NCBI RefSeq assembly: GCF_040543805.1
Contig: NZ_JBEUMS010000002.1
Span: forward strand, 310,001-374,000
Direction of reading: 5' to 3'
Length of the DNA: 64,000 nucleotides
Source: Arcicella rosea
Lineage (GTDB): Bacteria > Bacteroidota > Bacteroidia > Cytophagales > Spirosomataceae
This document shows, one piece after another, positions 27,335 through 35,943 of the stretch (its first letter is position 1; each line of letters opens with the position of its first letter). Under the pieces are notes generated by a model. The model was not told where the DNA came from, did no database searches, and was given only the letters and a program-made list of their open reading frames with translations. The translations under genes and the position numbers were made by a program.

Positions 27335-28525
27335 TTAAGCATAAATTAATTGTGCTGTTTTATTTTGAACGGACTTTCTTACGAAAATATCTTGCTCGTA
27401 AATATCCACAATAGCTTTTATAATCAAGTCGATTTCAGCAGGCGTATTGTATTTACAAAATGAAAAACGAACGCTGTCTTTATCAAGATTACGATTCAAG
27501 GTTTTTAAAACATGTGACCCATTATTGGTTAAATTAGAACAAGCACTTCCTCCAGAAACTGCAATTCCAAGTGCATCTAAACGATTTACTAATACTCCAC
27601 CTTTCTTTAAATTCGGGAAAGCAACGTTTAAAATATTAGGCAAACTATTGGTAGAAGAATCACTTTCTCCGTTAAATGAAATTTCATCTCCAAACAAATC
27701 ATGCAAGGCCGTAATCATCTTTGATTTCAAGAAAGCCACATAATTTTCGTACTCTTCTAAATTTCTGTAAGCTATTTCCAAGGCTTTAGCCATTCCTACA
27801 ATACCAGCCACATTTTCGGTTCCACCTCTTGTTCCTCTCTCTTGAGCACCGCCGTAAATATGTGGTTGAATTTTTCTGTATTTATTGATGTAAATAAACC
27901 CAACACCTTTAGGTCCATGAAATTTATGCGACGAACCAACGATATAATCTATATAAAGTTTTGTGACATCAAATCTATGTTTCCCAATAGTCTGTGTGGT
28001 ATCACTATGAAAAATAGCATCGTATTTTTTACAGATTTCTCCAATTTTTTTAATGTCCGTCAGATTTCCAATTTCATTATTGCCGTGCATCAAACTCACG
28101 AGTGTTTGTTGATTATTTTTCAAAAGCCACTCAAATCGTTCTAAATCTATATTCCCTTTATTATCAAGTTTTACAAAATCTATCTCTAAATCATTATGCT
28201 GACTATACTGCCCTAATGTTTGTAAAACGGCTTTATGTTCTAATCTACTTGTGATAACATTTCTGATTTCATAAGTTTTAATAGCTCCAGAAATTGCCAA
28301 ATTATTTGCCTCTGTAGCACCAGAAGTAAAAAAAATATCATTTTCAGAAGCATTTAAAAGCTTCGCAATTTTATGACGAGCCTCTTCTACAGCTTCTCTG
28401 GCTTTTCTTCCAATAGCGTGGCTAGATGATGGATTTCCGAAATGATTAGTCAAATACGGAATCATCGTATCTAAGACTTCCAAATCTAAGGAAGTCGTCG
28501 CAGCGTTATCACAATAAATCTCCAT
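27335..28525 (-). CDS. Cysteine desulfurase, IscS/NifS type
   Basis: This 396-residue class V aminotransferase-fold enzyme takes sulfur from cysteine as a persulfide for Fe-S clusters, tRNA thiolation or other uses. It has the PLP lysine in SSHKFHGPKG (K201), the GGTENVAGI segment and the active cysteine C329 within SGGSACSN, which marks group I (IscS/NifS). It is cytosolic, with no signal peptide. It is the second gene behind the riboswitch-like leader, and the second cysteine desulfurase in the window after the encapsulin cargo at 34093. No IscU or ferredoxin gene is adjacent. Confidence 0.9.
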   Translation of the reverse strand: MEIYCDNAATTSLDLEVLDTMIPYLTNHFGNPSSSHAIGRKAREAVEEARHKIAKLLNASENDIFFTSGATEANNLAISGAIKTYEIRNVITSRLEHKAVLQTLGQYSQHNDLEIDFVKLDNKGNIDLERFEWLLKNNQQTLVSLMHGNNEIGNLTDIKKIGEICKKYDAIFHSDTTQTIGKHRFDVTKLYIDYIVGSSHKFHGPKGVGFIYINKYRKIQPHIYGGAQERGTRGGTENVAGIVGMAKALEIAYRNLEEYENYVAFLKSKMITALHDLFGDEISFNGESDSSTNSLPNILNVAFPNLKKGGVLVNRLDALGIAVSGGSACSNLTNNGSHVLKTLNRNLDKDSVRFSFCKYNTPAEIDLIIKAIVDIYEQDIFVRKSVQNKTAQLIYA

Positions 28526-28660
28526 GGTGTTTTTTATGTTGTTTAGATTGTTGAAGGTTCAATTTTCAAGTCAATAGGTTTAAAAGGTTTTTTCCTTTCA
28601 CTGTAATCTGTATTTATTGATGAAATGTAAATGAATGATATAAACTAAATTAACTAATTC

Positions 28661-29116
28661 CTAAAACTGAAATTTCTGTTCAAATGGGATGCAGACTCCT
28701 TTTTTATCATTACAGAATTGTCCTTTTATTCCCCCGAAAATATCTAAGGCATGTTCTACAATTCTTACTCTTGTTCTGAATTCAGCTTTGTCTTTAAAGT
28801 AGGTTACTTCAAATCCCCAGTTTTTATCTAGCTTTTTTAAGGGAGCAACTGGCGTAATTTTTCCGTCATATTCAAAAGAACCATTTTCTGCAAACCAAAA
28901 AGTAGTTGGTTGAGGACCTATATCCGCTTTGAAGTCATTAGAGTACAATGACCAACCTTTTTCTATATTCGCTGTAAAAATCAATTCTACTTCATCTCCT
29001 ACTTTAAAATTAGGATTTGAATAAGTATATTTCCAATTAGCAATCTGATTTACTTGCTGGGCTTTTGCCGATACAAACGACAAAATTAATACAACGATAA
29101 TAAATATACGTCTCAT
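28661..29116 (-). CDS. Exported protein with DsbD N-terminal-like domain
   Basis: The 151-residue product has a signal peptide ending at about residue 19 (VSAKAQQ). The remainder (IANWKYTYSNPNFKVGDEVELIFTANI, WSLYSNDFKAD, GPQPTTFWF) resembles the thiol-disulfide interchange domain at the N-terminus of DsbD-type reductases. No CxxC motif is present; the two cysteines (FCNDKKGVC) lie near the C-terminus. It is the first gene after the riboswitch-like leader and is followed by the cysteine desulfurase gene 135 bp on. A role in handling extracytoplasmic thiols is possible, but not shown. Confidence 0.75.
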   Translation of the reverse strand: MRRIFIIVVLILSFVSAKAQQVNQIANWKYTYSNPNFKVGDEVELIFTANIEKGWSLYSNDFKADIGPQPTTFWFAENGSFEYDGKITPVAPLKKLDKNWGFEVTYFKDKAEFRTRVRIVEHALDIFGGIKGQFCNDKKGVCIPFEQKFQF

Positions 29117-29185
29117 GATGTATTAGATTGTGGAATAGCAAGTGCTACTCCTTGATTAAACAAAATGTGTAATTTGATTTCTTCT

Positions 29186-29281
29186 GATTTATCATTAGAA
29201 TAAGGTTGGGGCACCTTGTTGGTGGTAACAGGTTGCCAGAAGTTCGTTGAGCCTTATCTCTCCCTTCGTTCTTTATAAATC
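29186..29281 (-). promoter_or_regulatory. SAM-I-like riboswitch in leader of DsbD-like/cysteine desulfurase operon
   Basis: On the minus strand P1 pairs GATTTAT (29275-29281) with ATAAATC (29186-29192). The 5' side of P1 is followed by the AAGA word. P2 is GAAG/CUUC enclosing GGGA and GGCUC...CGAA. P3 begins UGGCAACC and returns with AAGGUGCC, the most conserved words of the S-box core. The P2 loop word AUAAGG is complementary to CCUUAU just after P3, at the place of the SAM-I pseudoknot. The assignment rests on manual folding. The first start codon is about 70 nt downstream, and a small hairpin (GGAGUAGC/GCUAUUCC) lies between. Confidence 0.65.
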
Positions 29282-29328
29282 TATTTATTCGATAGACAAA
29301 GTTCTATTTTTATAATGAGTAATCCAAA
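29281..29328 (-). promoter_or_regulatory. Promoter with CTAT-N7-ATAG operator before the riboswitch-like leader
   Basis: On the minus strand the -33 box is TTTG (29325-29328) and the -7 box is GAACTTTG (29297-29304, 7 of 8 bases overall, mismatch at the first T), with a 20-bp spacer. The dyad at 29281-29295 has exact CTAT and ATAG arms and begins one base after the -7 box, so it overlaps the expected transcription start. The operon would then be controlled both by a DNA-binding protein and by the leader RNA. Confidence 0.72.
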
Positions 29329-29368
29329 TATTTTAGGAATTTATTTCTTCAATTTTTCAAATTATATA

Positions 29369-30841
29369 TCAAATTCCCATTTCGGTTAACGCTGCTTGCG
29401 CTTTGTTGTCAATAGAATTTTTATACTCATGTTTTTTATAGGCAATCGCTTTTTCGAAAGACATTCTTGCTTTTAATTTATCATTTTTTTGCTGATAAAT
29501 ATATCCTAATTGTAAAGAAGAACTCGCTCCAAAATGGCAATTCTGACCAGCACAAAGTGCCATAGCACGCTCAAAATAAGGAATTGCTTGATTCTGAGCA
29601 TTTAATTTTTGTAAAATTCTGGCTTTTCTGAAATTGAAATTTGCTTTATCTAATTGTGCCGTAAAAGAGTTCTCATCAAGATTATCTAAAAATTCTAATG
29701 CTTCTGCATAATGTCCTCCTTCAAAAGCATAGTTCGCTTTCACAAGGTTTTTATTCGGATAAATCTTTGTTTTCTGAAATTGTTCGTAAAAATTTTGCGC
29801 TATAATATCTGTTTCAGAAAGCTTTTTCCCAACATTCGGAATTTTTGCCAAATGATTTAAAGCTTTATCTGGATTATTCGTTAGCCAGTTCGCCAAGAAC
29901 AATTTAAAATTTACATCTTTCAAAAAACTATGTCCTCGGAAATTTTTCAAATAATTTTGATAATACTGAATAGCCTGTGGATAATTGCCTTTGTTGAATA
30001 AAATTTCAGCTTGATACAAATCGAAAATTGGCATGGCTAAATATCCTGAACCACTTGCTCTTGTCTGCAAAATTTTCTGTGCTATTTCACTTTTATTATC
30101 CCTCATTAAAATAGAAGTAGCCAAAAAACTAATCGCCAAATTATCAGGATTGTTGTTTACAAATTGTGTTATTTCTTGACGTTCATCATCATTCAAAGTC
30201 AGTACATTCGACTGTATAAACAATTGATAAAACTTGGCTTCTTTGCCTACAATTTTATCATTGATGGCAATATTCAATTCTTTCAAGCCTTGTTGAATGT
30301 TTCCTTTTAATCCCAAGAGTTTTGTAACCCAACGATAATTTTCAGGAACTGAACCAATCATAACATGAAAAACACCTAAATTCTTATAATTCGCAGTGAA
30401 ATTGGGAAATTTCTTACGATTTTCTTCTAACAATTTATAGGCTGAAATCGCATCAAAACCTCCTTTGGTTTCGTGTCCTAATTTCATTTTTACCAAAGCC
30501 CAATGAAGTTTTATTTCTGCTTGAATGAATTTGTTATAAGGCGAATTTTCGTCTAAATCTTCAATTAAATCTAATCGCTTATCTTCATTTTCTGCCAAAC
30601 GCTCATATTCTTTTTCATCTTCACTAGCAAAAAGTACAATCATGTCTGCAAAATCTTCCAACCAAATTCTGATACCATTATTGGTAGGTTCTTTCGCTAA
30701 CAATTGTTTGGCATGTTGTACTTTTAATTTACATAATTCGCTATAGGCGTTTTGAAGATTGGGCGTAAATTCAAAATCATTCGCAAATGAATTATTTGAA
30801 AACCAGAAAAGTACGATTAAGATGAGGTTCCATTTTTTCAT
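29369..30841 (-). CDS. Exported tetratricopeptide-repeat protein
   Basis: The frame is open from 30910, but the signal peptide MKKWNLILIVLFWFSNNSFA begins at 30841, so that start is used (490 residues). The body is alpha-helical with TPR-like units, for example FNKGNYPQAIQYYQNYLKNF, FEGGHYAEALEFLDNL and LQLGYIYQQKNDKLKARMSFEKAI. It should lie in the periplasm or be surface-attached and act in protein-protein contacts. It begins 14 bp after the exporter gene and is the last gene of the encapsulin-linked cluster. Confidence 0.8.
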   Translation of the reverse strand: MKKWNLILIVLFWFSNNSFANDFEFTPNLQNAYSELCKLKVQHAKQLLAKEPTNNGIRIWLEDFADMIVLFASEDEKEYERLAENEDKRLDLIEDLDENSPYNKFIQAEIKLHWALVKMKLGHETKGGFDAISAYKLLEENRKKFPNFTANYKNLGVFHVMIGSVPENYRWVTKLLGLKGNIQQGLKELNIAINDKIVGKEAKFYQLFIQSNVLTLNDDERQEITQFVNNNPDNLAISFLATSILMRDNKSEIAQKILQTRASGSGYLAMPIFDLYQAEILFNKGNYPQAIQYYQNYLKNFRGHSFLKDVNFKLFLANWLTNNPDKALNHLAKIPNVGKKLSETDIIAQNFYEQFQKTKIYPNKNLVKANYAFEGGHYAEALEFLDNLDENSFTAQLDKANFNFRKARILQKLNAQNQAIPYFERAMALCAGQNCHFGASSSLQLGYIYQQKNDKLKARMSFEKAIAYKKHEYKNSIDNKAQAALTEMGI

Positions 30842-30855
30842 AATTTTAGCCTTTA

Positions 30856-31800
30856 CTAATGAATAATCACTTTCGAAATAAATAAGTACAAATCGGGAAT
30901 TATAGCCCACAAAGTCCTGAAACTTAAGAAAATCACGACCGAACCAACGATAAACATCAATGGTCGTCTTGGCACTTTATTGATTAAAATTGCACCAAAA
31001 GGAGCGGCAATAATTCCACCAACTACTAAACCTAAAATAATTTGCCAAGAATTAACGCCTTCAAAAAATAAGAAAGTCAATCCACTCGAAAGCGTAATTA
31101 AAAACTCAGCCGCATTCACTGAACCAATAGCATAACGAGGATTACGCCCCTGTCCAAGTAAAGATGAAGTAACGATTGGTCCCCAACCACCGCCACCGAT
31201 GGCATCCATAAATCCTCCGAAAATTGCTAAAATTCCTACTCTTTTGGTTTTGCGTTTAGCGATATTTTTCTGAAATGCTTTCTTCAAAATCACAAAACCA
31301 AGTATCAACATGTACAATGAGATATAAGGTTTGATGAAATTTCCATCAATAATTTCAGAAAGTAAATAAGCGCCAGCCACAGAACCAACTACGCCCCAAA
31401 GCAAAGCTCTGAATAGTTTTTTATTGATATTTTTGAATTGGTAATGCGAAATAGCAGACGCCCCTGTTGTAAACATTTCAGAAACGTGAACACTCGTACT
31501 GCTCAAAGCTGGTGGTACTCCAATACCCAAAAGAAAAGAAGTTGAAGTAATGCCATAAGCCATTCCTAAAGAACCATCGACCAATTGAGCAAGTAAGCCA
31601 ACGCCAACGTATAAAAAGAAATCTTCTCCCAACCATATTTTGGTTTGATAAACGGCATCTAACAAAGGAGCTTTACCAATAAAAATGCTAAAGGCTAACA
31701 AATAGATAGTAATGCCAATGAACCACATCAACACTCGTTCAAACTGATTGTTGAGTTTTAAACGAAGATATATTTTATTTAAGAACTGATTGTTTTCCAT
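30856..31800 (-). CDS. TauE/SafE (TSUP) family membrane exporter
   Basis: The 314-residue product has about eight membrane segments and the family features LAQLVDGSLGMAYG near residue 70 and GGFMDAIGGGGWGPIV near 194. The family moves small anions, often sulfite, sulfoacetate or other organosulfonates, across the inner membrane. Its place between a hydroxylase and the TPR protein, downstream of serine acetyltransferase and the encapsulin pair, supports a sulfur anion as cargo. It could release excess sulfite or take up a sulfur source; direction cannot be read from sequence. Confidence 0.9.
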   Translation of the reverse strand: MENNQFLNKIYLRLKLNNQFERVLMWFIGITIYLLAFSIFIGKAPLLDAVYQTKIWLGEDFFLYVGVGLLAQLVDGSLGMAYGITSTSFLLGIGVPPALSSTSVHVSEMFTTGASAISHYQFKNINKKLFRALLWGVVGSVAGAYLLSEIIDGNFIKPYISLYMLILGFVILKKAFQKNIAKRKTKRVGILAIFGGFMDAIGGGGWGPIVTSSLLGQGRNPRYAIGSVNAAEFLITLSSGLTFLFFEGVNSWQIILGLVVGGIIAAPFGAILINKVPRRPLMFIVGSVVIFLSFRTLWAIIPDLYLFISKVIIH

Positions 31801-31836
31801 TTTGATGTAATTAAAAATAATGTAAAAAACGCTGGT

Positions 31837-33054
31837 TTAGTTATTATGCAGGCCGTAAATCAACCTTAAATACTGACGATTCAGTGTTTTGAAATACAGC
31901 GTGACGGTTAAAATAATGCTACTTAAAAAGTAAGGATTAATGGTATTTTCAAAGTGGATATAGCTAATCCATAAAATCAGAAAACATCGAATGTATTCAA
32001 GATAAAATATCCAACGACGTTGTTCTAAAATAGCTCCACAATTCACCAGCGTAATCAATATGATGAAAGTTGTGGCAATTTGCGTGGCTAAACCTAATTG
32101 TCCTTCTAAAAGTAAAAAGGCAAACAGTGTGATTAAAATCAACGTCATCTGCAAAACCACATAATTTCTAAAGCGTGTACTGTGCAATTTATCGGTTTTA
32201 TGAATCACAAATTTTTGTTCTAATACTCTTCTGTAAGTAGGATTTATATGTTCTGGCTTGCCGAAAAGCATTTTTAATTTATCCCTCCAGCCCTCAGCAT
32301 ATTTAAAAGCATAGCCCATTTCTAGCATAAAATGGAAATGTTGCCACAAGAAACTATTACTGTTCAGTGGCTTTGTTAAACCATAAGTTGGCTCTTCAAT
32401 TTCTTCGGCGAAAGTGCCAAAGAGTTTATCCCAAATGATAAAAACATCGCTGTAGTTCTTATCTAAATATTGCTCGTTATTGGCATGATGCACTCGGTGA
32501 TGCGAAGGTGTTACCAAAATATATTCAAGGATTCCTAATTTCCCAACGGTACGAGTATGTATAAAAAATGGATACAAACCATGAATTAATAATATCGTCG
32601 TAATCATTTCCGCAGAAAAACCTACAATTGGCAAAAGTGACCAAAAGAAAGTACGTGCTACTGCTTGAAACAAAGTAATACGAGCAGAAACCGTAAAATT
32701 AAACTCTTCACTTTGATGATGTACAACGTGTACACTCCACAATAAATTTACTTCATGCCCTAAACGGTGATACCAATACCAAAGAAAATCTGTAATCAAC
32801 AACAAACCAATCCAAGAAAGTACCCTTGGCTGAATATGAAAAATTGCAAAATGCTTGTACAAATAATCGTACACAAAATAGAATAATCCGAGAGTCAGAC
32901 CATCCAACAATCTTTCTGCAATCCCTACGCTGAGATTTGAAACAGTATCATTAAAATTATAAAAATGTTTTCCTTTCTTTTTTGATACCCAGAATTCCAA
33001 GCCAATCAAAAACAAGAAGAAAGGAACTGCTAAAGCTAGATAATTGAAATTCAT
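31837..33054 (-). CDS. Fatty acid hydroxylase / sterol desaturase superfamily membrane protein
   Basis: The 405-residue product has several membrane segments and the di-iron histidine motifs of the superfamily: HRLGH near residue 93, HVVHH near 109 and HRVHHANNEQYLD near 192. Members hydroxylate or desaturate lipids, including alkyl chains of sphingolipids and sulfonolipid-like compounds. The cluster handles cysteine, and Bacteroidota make sulfonolipids from cysteate, so a part in sulfonolipid modification is possible but speculative. The 70-bp upstream gap holds a degenerate dyad at 33084-33098. Confidence 0.85.
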   Translation of the reverse strand: MNFNYLALAVPFFLFLIGLEFWVSKKKGKHFYNFNDTVSNLSVGIAERLLDGLTLGLFYFVYDYLYKHFAIFHIQPRVLSWIGLLLITDFLWYWYHRLGHEVNLLWSVHVVHHQSEEFNFTVSARITLFQAVARTFFWSLLPIVGFSAEMITTILLIHGLYPFFIHTRTVGKLGILEYILVTPSHHRVHHANNEQYLDKNYSDVFIIWDKLFGTFAEEIEEPTYGLTKPLNSNSFLWQHFHFMLEMGYAFKYAEGWRDKLKMLFGKPEHINPTYRRVLEQKFVIHKTDKLHSTRFRNYVVLQMTLILITLFAFLLLEGQLGLATQIATTFIILITLVNCGAILEQRRWIFYLEYIRCFLILWISYIHFENTINPYFLSSIILTVTLYFKTLNRQYLRLIYGLHNN

Positions 33055-33083
33055 TGCTGTATTATTTTTATTAACTACTATAT

Positions 33084-33098
33084 TTATAGATTACATAG
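33084..33098. promoter_or_regulatory. Degenerate CTAT-N7-ATAG-like dyad
   Basis: TTAT-N7-ATAG on the + strand differs at one half-site base from the consensus. It lies between the serine acetyltransferase and hydroxylase genes. No TAnnTTTG box stands next to it. It may be an old or chance copy. Confidence 0.25.
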
Positions 33099-33124
33099 AA
33101 TAAAAAATCATAGAAAAAGATTCA

Positions 33125-33973
33125 CTAGTGAACCTCCGATAAAATTGGCTTTTCTTGGAATATTTCATTCTTTGAAGTAATTCTAAGCTGATGCGTATTA
33201 AATACTTGCGAATTAGGTTCAACACTTTTGGTTAGAAAAACGCTTCCTCCTATAATACTATTTTTCCCTATCACTGTTTTACCTCCTAAAATCGTAGTAC
33301 GGGCATAAATCACTACATTGTCTTCAACCGTCGGATGTCTTTTTGTATCCGAAAGTTCTTTAGCTACTTGCAAAGCTCCTAACGTAACCCCTTGATATAT
33401 AGAAACATTATTGCCAATAATACTGGTTGCACCAATGACAATACCTGTTCCGTGGTCAATCATAAAAGGTACGCCAATTGTTGCGTTTGGATGAATATCA
33501 ACACCTGTTTTTCCATGAGCATATTCTGAAATAATTCTTGGCAAAACACTAATATTCAATTGCGTTAATCTATTTGCAATACGATATACTGTAATGGCAT
33601 AAAAACCAGGATATGAAACAATTACTTCATTGACACTGGTTGCGGCGGGGTCGCATTCATAAATTTTTGAAGCGTCCAACCTTAAATCTTGATAAAGCTC
33701 TCCGAGCGATACATAAAAAGCTTCTACTACTCCTTCAATATCAATTTCTCTTACATCAAGATAACTCAATAATATATTTTCTAAATCAATTTGGTTCTTT
33801 TTCAAAATTCCTTCATAGGAAGATTGCTTAGGCAAATGGTTACTCGGAAACAAAAAATGTACAAGATCATTCAACCAACCAATAGCCTCTTGGGCTGAAG
33901 GAGTAGCTTCCCATTCTGCATGATGCGTTTTTCGAAGCAAGTCAATCAAAGGTTGAGTATGATGATTTTTCAT
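33125..33973 (-). CDS. cysE: Serine O-acetyltransferase (CysE/EpsC type)
   Basis: The enzyme acetylates serine with acetyl-CoA to O-acetylserine, the acceptor for sulfide in cysteine synthesis. The 282 residues comprise an N-terminal helical domain and a left-handed beta-helix with hexapeptide repeats from about residue 158 (GVDIHPNATIG...FMIDHGTGIVIGATSIIGNNVSIYQGVTLGA). The DHGTG histidine (H174) belongs to the active site. This long form with an N-terminal extension is the kind often found next to family 2A encapsulins. No cysteine synthase gene is in the window. Confidence 0.93.
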   Translation of the reverse strand: MKNHHTQPLIDLLRKTHHAEWEATPSAQEAIGWLNDLVHFLFPSNHLPKQSSYEGILKKNQIDLENILLSYLDVREIDIEGVVEAFYVSLGELYQDLRLDASKIYECDPAATSVNEVIVSYPGFYAITVYRIANRLTQLNISVLPRIISEYAHGKTGVDIHPNATIGVPFMIDHGTGIVIGATSIIGNNVSIYQGVTLGALQVAKELSDTKRHPTVEDNVVIYARTTILGGKTVIGKNSIIGGSVFLTKSVEPNSQVFNTHQLRITSKNEIFQEKPILSEVH

Positions 33974-34045
33974 ATAATCTTAAATTTCAATATGGGTGGT
34001 TTCATTGAAAAGTTCAATTTGTCTAAAAGACAAAAATCATTAAGT

Positions 34046-34085
34046 ATATCAATAGGTCGAGACTTAAGTCCCGACCTATTGATAT
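34046..34085 (-). terminator. Hairpin between encapsulin cargo and serine acetyltransferase genes
   Basis: A perfect 14-bp stem (34046-34059 with 34072-34085) encloses the palindrome GACTTAAGTC. On the minus strand it follows the desulfurase stop codon, and ACTTAATGATTTTTG lies after it, so termination is possible but the T run is displaced. It may act as a partial terminator or an mRNA-stabilising stem that sets different levels of the upstream and downstream genes. Confidence 0.65.
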
Positions 34086-34092
34086 ATAAAAG

Positions 34093-35943
34093 CTATCTTA
34101 CAGCTTGTTTATGTCCAGCACGTAATTTATAAAGTGTTTCCACCAATAAATCAACGTCTGAAGTAGTATTATAAAAAGCTAAAGATGGTCTTACAGTTGA
34201 TTCTAAGCCAAAACGTCTTAAAATCGGCTGTGCACAGTGATGTCCAGTTCTCACCGCAATTCCTTCTTTGTTCAATACTTGTCCTACTTCATTATTACTG
34301 TATCCATCAAAAATAAATGAAAGTACAGAAGCTTTTTCTTTGGCTGTGCCAATCAGACGAAGTCCCGGAATTTCTTTCAATAGTTTGGTTGCATACACCA
34401 ATAAATAATGCTCGTATTGATGAATAACATCTATTCCGATTTTATTTACATAGTCAATGGCAGCACCTAAACCTACGGCATCAGCGATATTTCCAGTACC
34501 TGCTTCAAAGCGAGAAGGTGCATCATGATATTGAATTTTCTCGAAAGTAACATCAACAATCATATTTCCGCCACCTTGCCAAGGCTGAGTTTCGTTCAGT
34601 AAATCTTCTTTTCCATAAAGTACTCCAATCCCTGTTGGACCAAATACTTTATGACCAGAAAATACGAACCAGTCGCAATCTAAGCTAATCACATCCGAAC
34701 GCAGATGTGAAACAGACTGAGCACCATCAACCAAAACCTTCGCTCCTGCTGCATGAGCCAAAGCTACAATTTGTTTTGCAGGCGTAACCGTTCCTAAAGC
34801 GTTGGATACTTGAGTAAATGATACTAAACGAGTTTTTTCATTCAATAATTTAGCGTACTCGTCCAATAAAATTTGTCCGTCGTCATCTACAGGAATTACT
34901 CTAATTTTCAAGCCTTTTTTGTCTGCCAATTGTTTCCAAGGCACAATATTAGCGTGATGTTCAAGATTACTGACAATGATTTCGTCACCAGCTTTTAGGT
35001 TTTGTTCGCCCCAACTTTTAGCTACTAAATTGATAGCTTCTGTTGCACCACGCACAAAAACGATTTCATTGGTAGAACGTGCATTCAAAAAAGCTCTTAC
35101 TTTTTCACGAGCGGCTTCATAAGCATCGGTAGCACGAGCTGCCAATTCATGCGCTGCACGGTGAATGTTTGAGTTTTCATGCTCGTAGAAGTAAGAAATT
35201 CTATCAATTACTTGCTTCGGTTTTTGCGTCGTTGCAGCATTGTCTAACCAAACCAAAGGACGACCATTTACTCTTTCTTGTAAAATAGGAAAATCCTTTT
35301 TAATCAGGTTTACATCAAATGCTGTACTGGTAAATCCCGTCAAATTATGATTTGTTACTTTGTCTGGAAATTGAGGTACTTTTTCATTCACTCTATAAGG
35401 ATTTTGTCCTGATAGAAAATAATAAGAAGCCTCATTTACACCAATCGGAGCCGATGTCGGAACAGATGGAACCGCATTGAAATCATTAATTGAAGGTAAA
35501 ATATTACTTAAATCTAATTCAAAAGGAAAAGTAGTAGCCAAAGGCGATTTTGCATCTATCGTTCCAATATTGGGCAAAGCTGTAGGCGAAGCACCAAATC
35601 CCGAAACAGAAGGCTGATTACCAGCATTAGCAAAATGTGGATCTGGCAAACTTGTTTGAGGTTGCACACCAGCCTGATTAGTCAACGGCTGAAAAACGCT
35701 ACCATGTTGAAATCCAGCAGGTGAAACACCTAAACCAGTACTTGCAAAAGGAACTGATTGTATTGTTTCGTACAATCTTTCAGCAAAGTGATTTGCCTTC
35801 GGATGGTCTTGCGGATTCAATGAAATTTCTTTCGGAAATTCATTTGGGAGTGCCTTGAAAATATCATTTGCCAATTGCTGTAAATCTTCTATCGAAGGTA
35901 TTCCTTGCAATAAACTTTCCTGTTGATTAGTATTTATATTCAT
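34093..35943 (-). CDS. Family 2A encapsulin cargo: cysteine desulfurase with disordered N-terminal extension
   Basis: The 616-residue protein has two parts. Residues 1-210 are low in order and rich in P, G, N, Q and S. They hold hydrophobic islands (IPSIEDLQQLANDIFKALP near 15-33 and SYYFL near 173-177) of the kind that load cargo into family 2A shells. Residues 211-616 form a SufS-type desulfurase with NAATTQKP, the PLP lysine in SGHKVFGPTG (K432) and the active cysteine C570 in RTGHHCAQP. In studied homologues the enzyme inside the shell drives storage of elemental sulfur from cysteine. The gene overlaps the shell gene by 17 bp, which implies coupled translation. Confidence 0.93.
   Translation of the reverse strand: MNINTNQQESLLQGIPSIEDLQQLANDIFKALPNEFPKEISLNPQDHPKANHFAERLYETIQSVPFASTGLGVSPAGFQHGSVFQPLTNQAGVQPQTSLPDPHFANAGNQPSVSGFGASPTALPNIGTIDAKSPLATTFPFELDLSNILPSINDFNAVPSVPTSAPIGVNEASYYFLSGQNPYRVNEKVPQFPDKVTNHNLTGFTSTAFDVNLIKKDFPILQERVNGRPLVWLDNAATTQKPKQVIDRISYFYEHENSNIHRAAHELAARATDAYEAAREKVRAFLNARSTNEIVFVRGATEAINLVAKSWGEQNLKAGDEIIVSNLEHHANIVPWKQLADKKGLKIRVIPVDDDGQILLDEYAKLLNEKTRLVSFTQVSNALGTVTPAKQIVALAHAAGAKVLVDGAQSVSHLRSDVISLDCDWFVFSGHKVFGPTGIGVLYGKEDLLNETQPWQGGGNMIVDVTFEKIQYHDAPSRFEAGTGNIADAVGLGAAIDYVNKIGIDVIHQYEHYLLVYATKLLKEIPGLRLIGTAKEKASVLSFIFDGYSNNEVGQVLNKEGIAVRTGHHCAQPILRRFGLESTVRPSLAFYNTTSDVDLLVETLYKLRAGHKQAVR

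Noticed and set aside
34093..35943. Reading the 616-residue desulfurase as the SufS of a general SUF Fe-S operon
   Set aside because: No sufB, sufC, sufD or sufE is adjacent. The long extension and the overlap with the shell gene show it to be encapsulin cargo.
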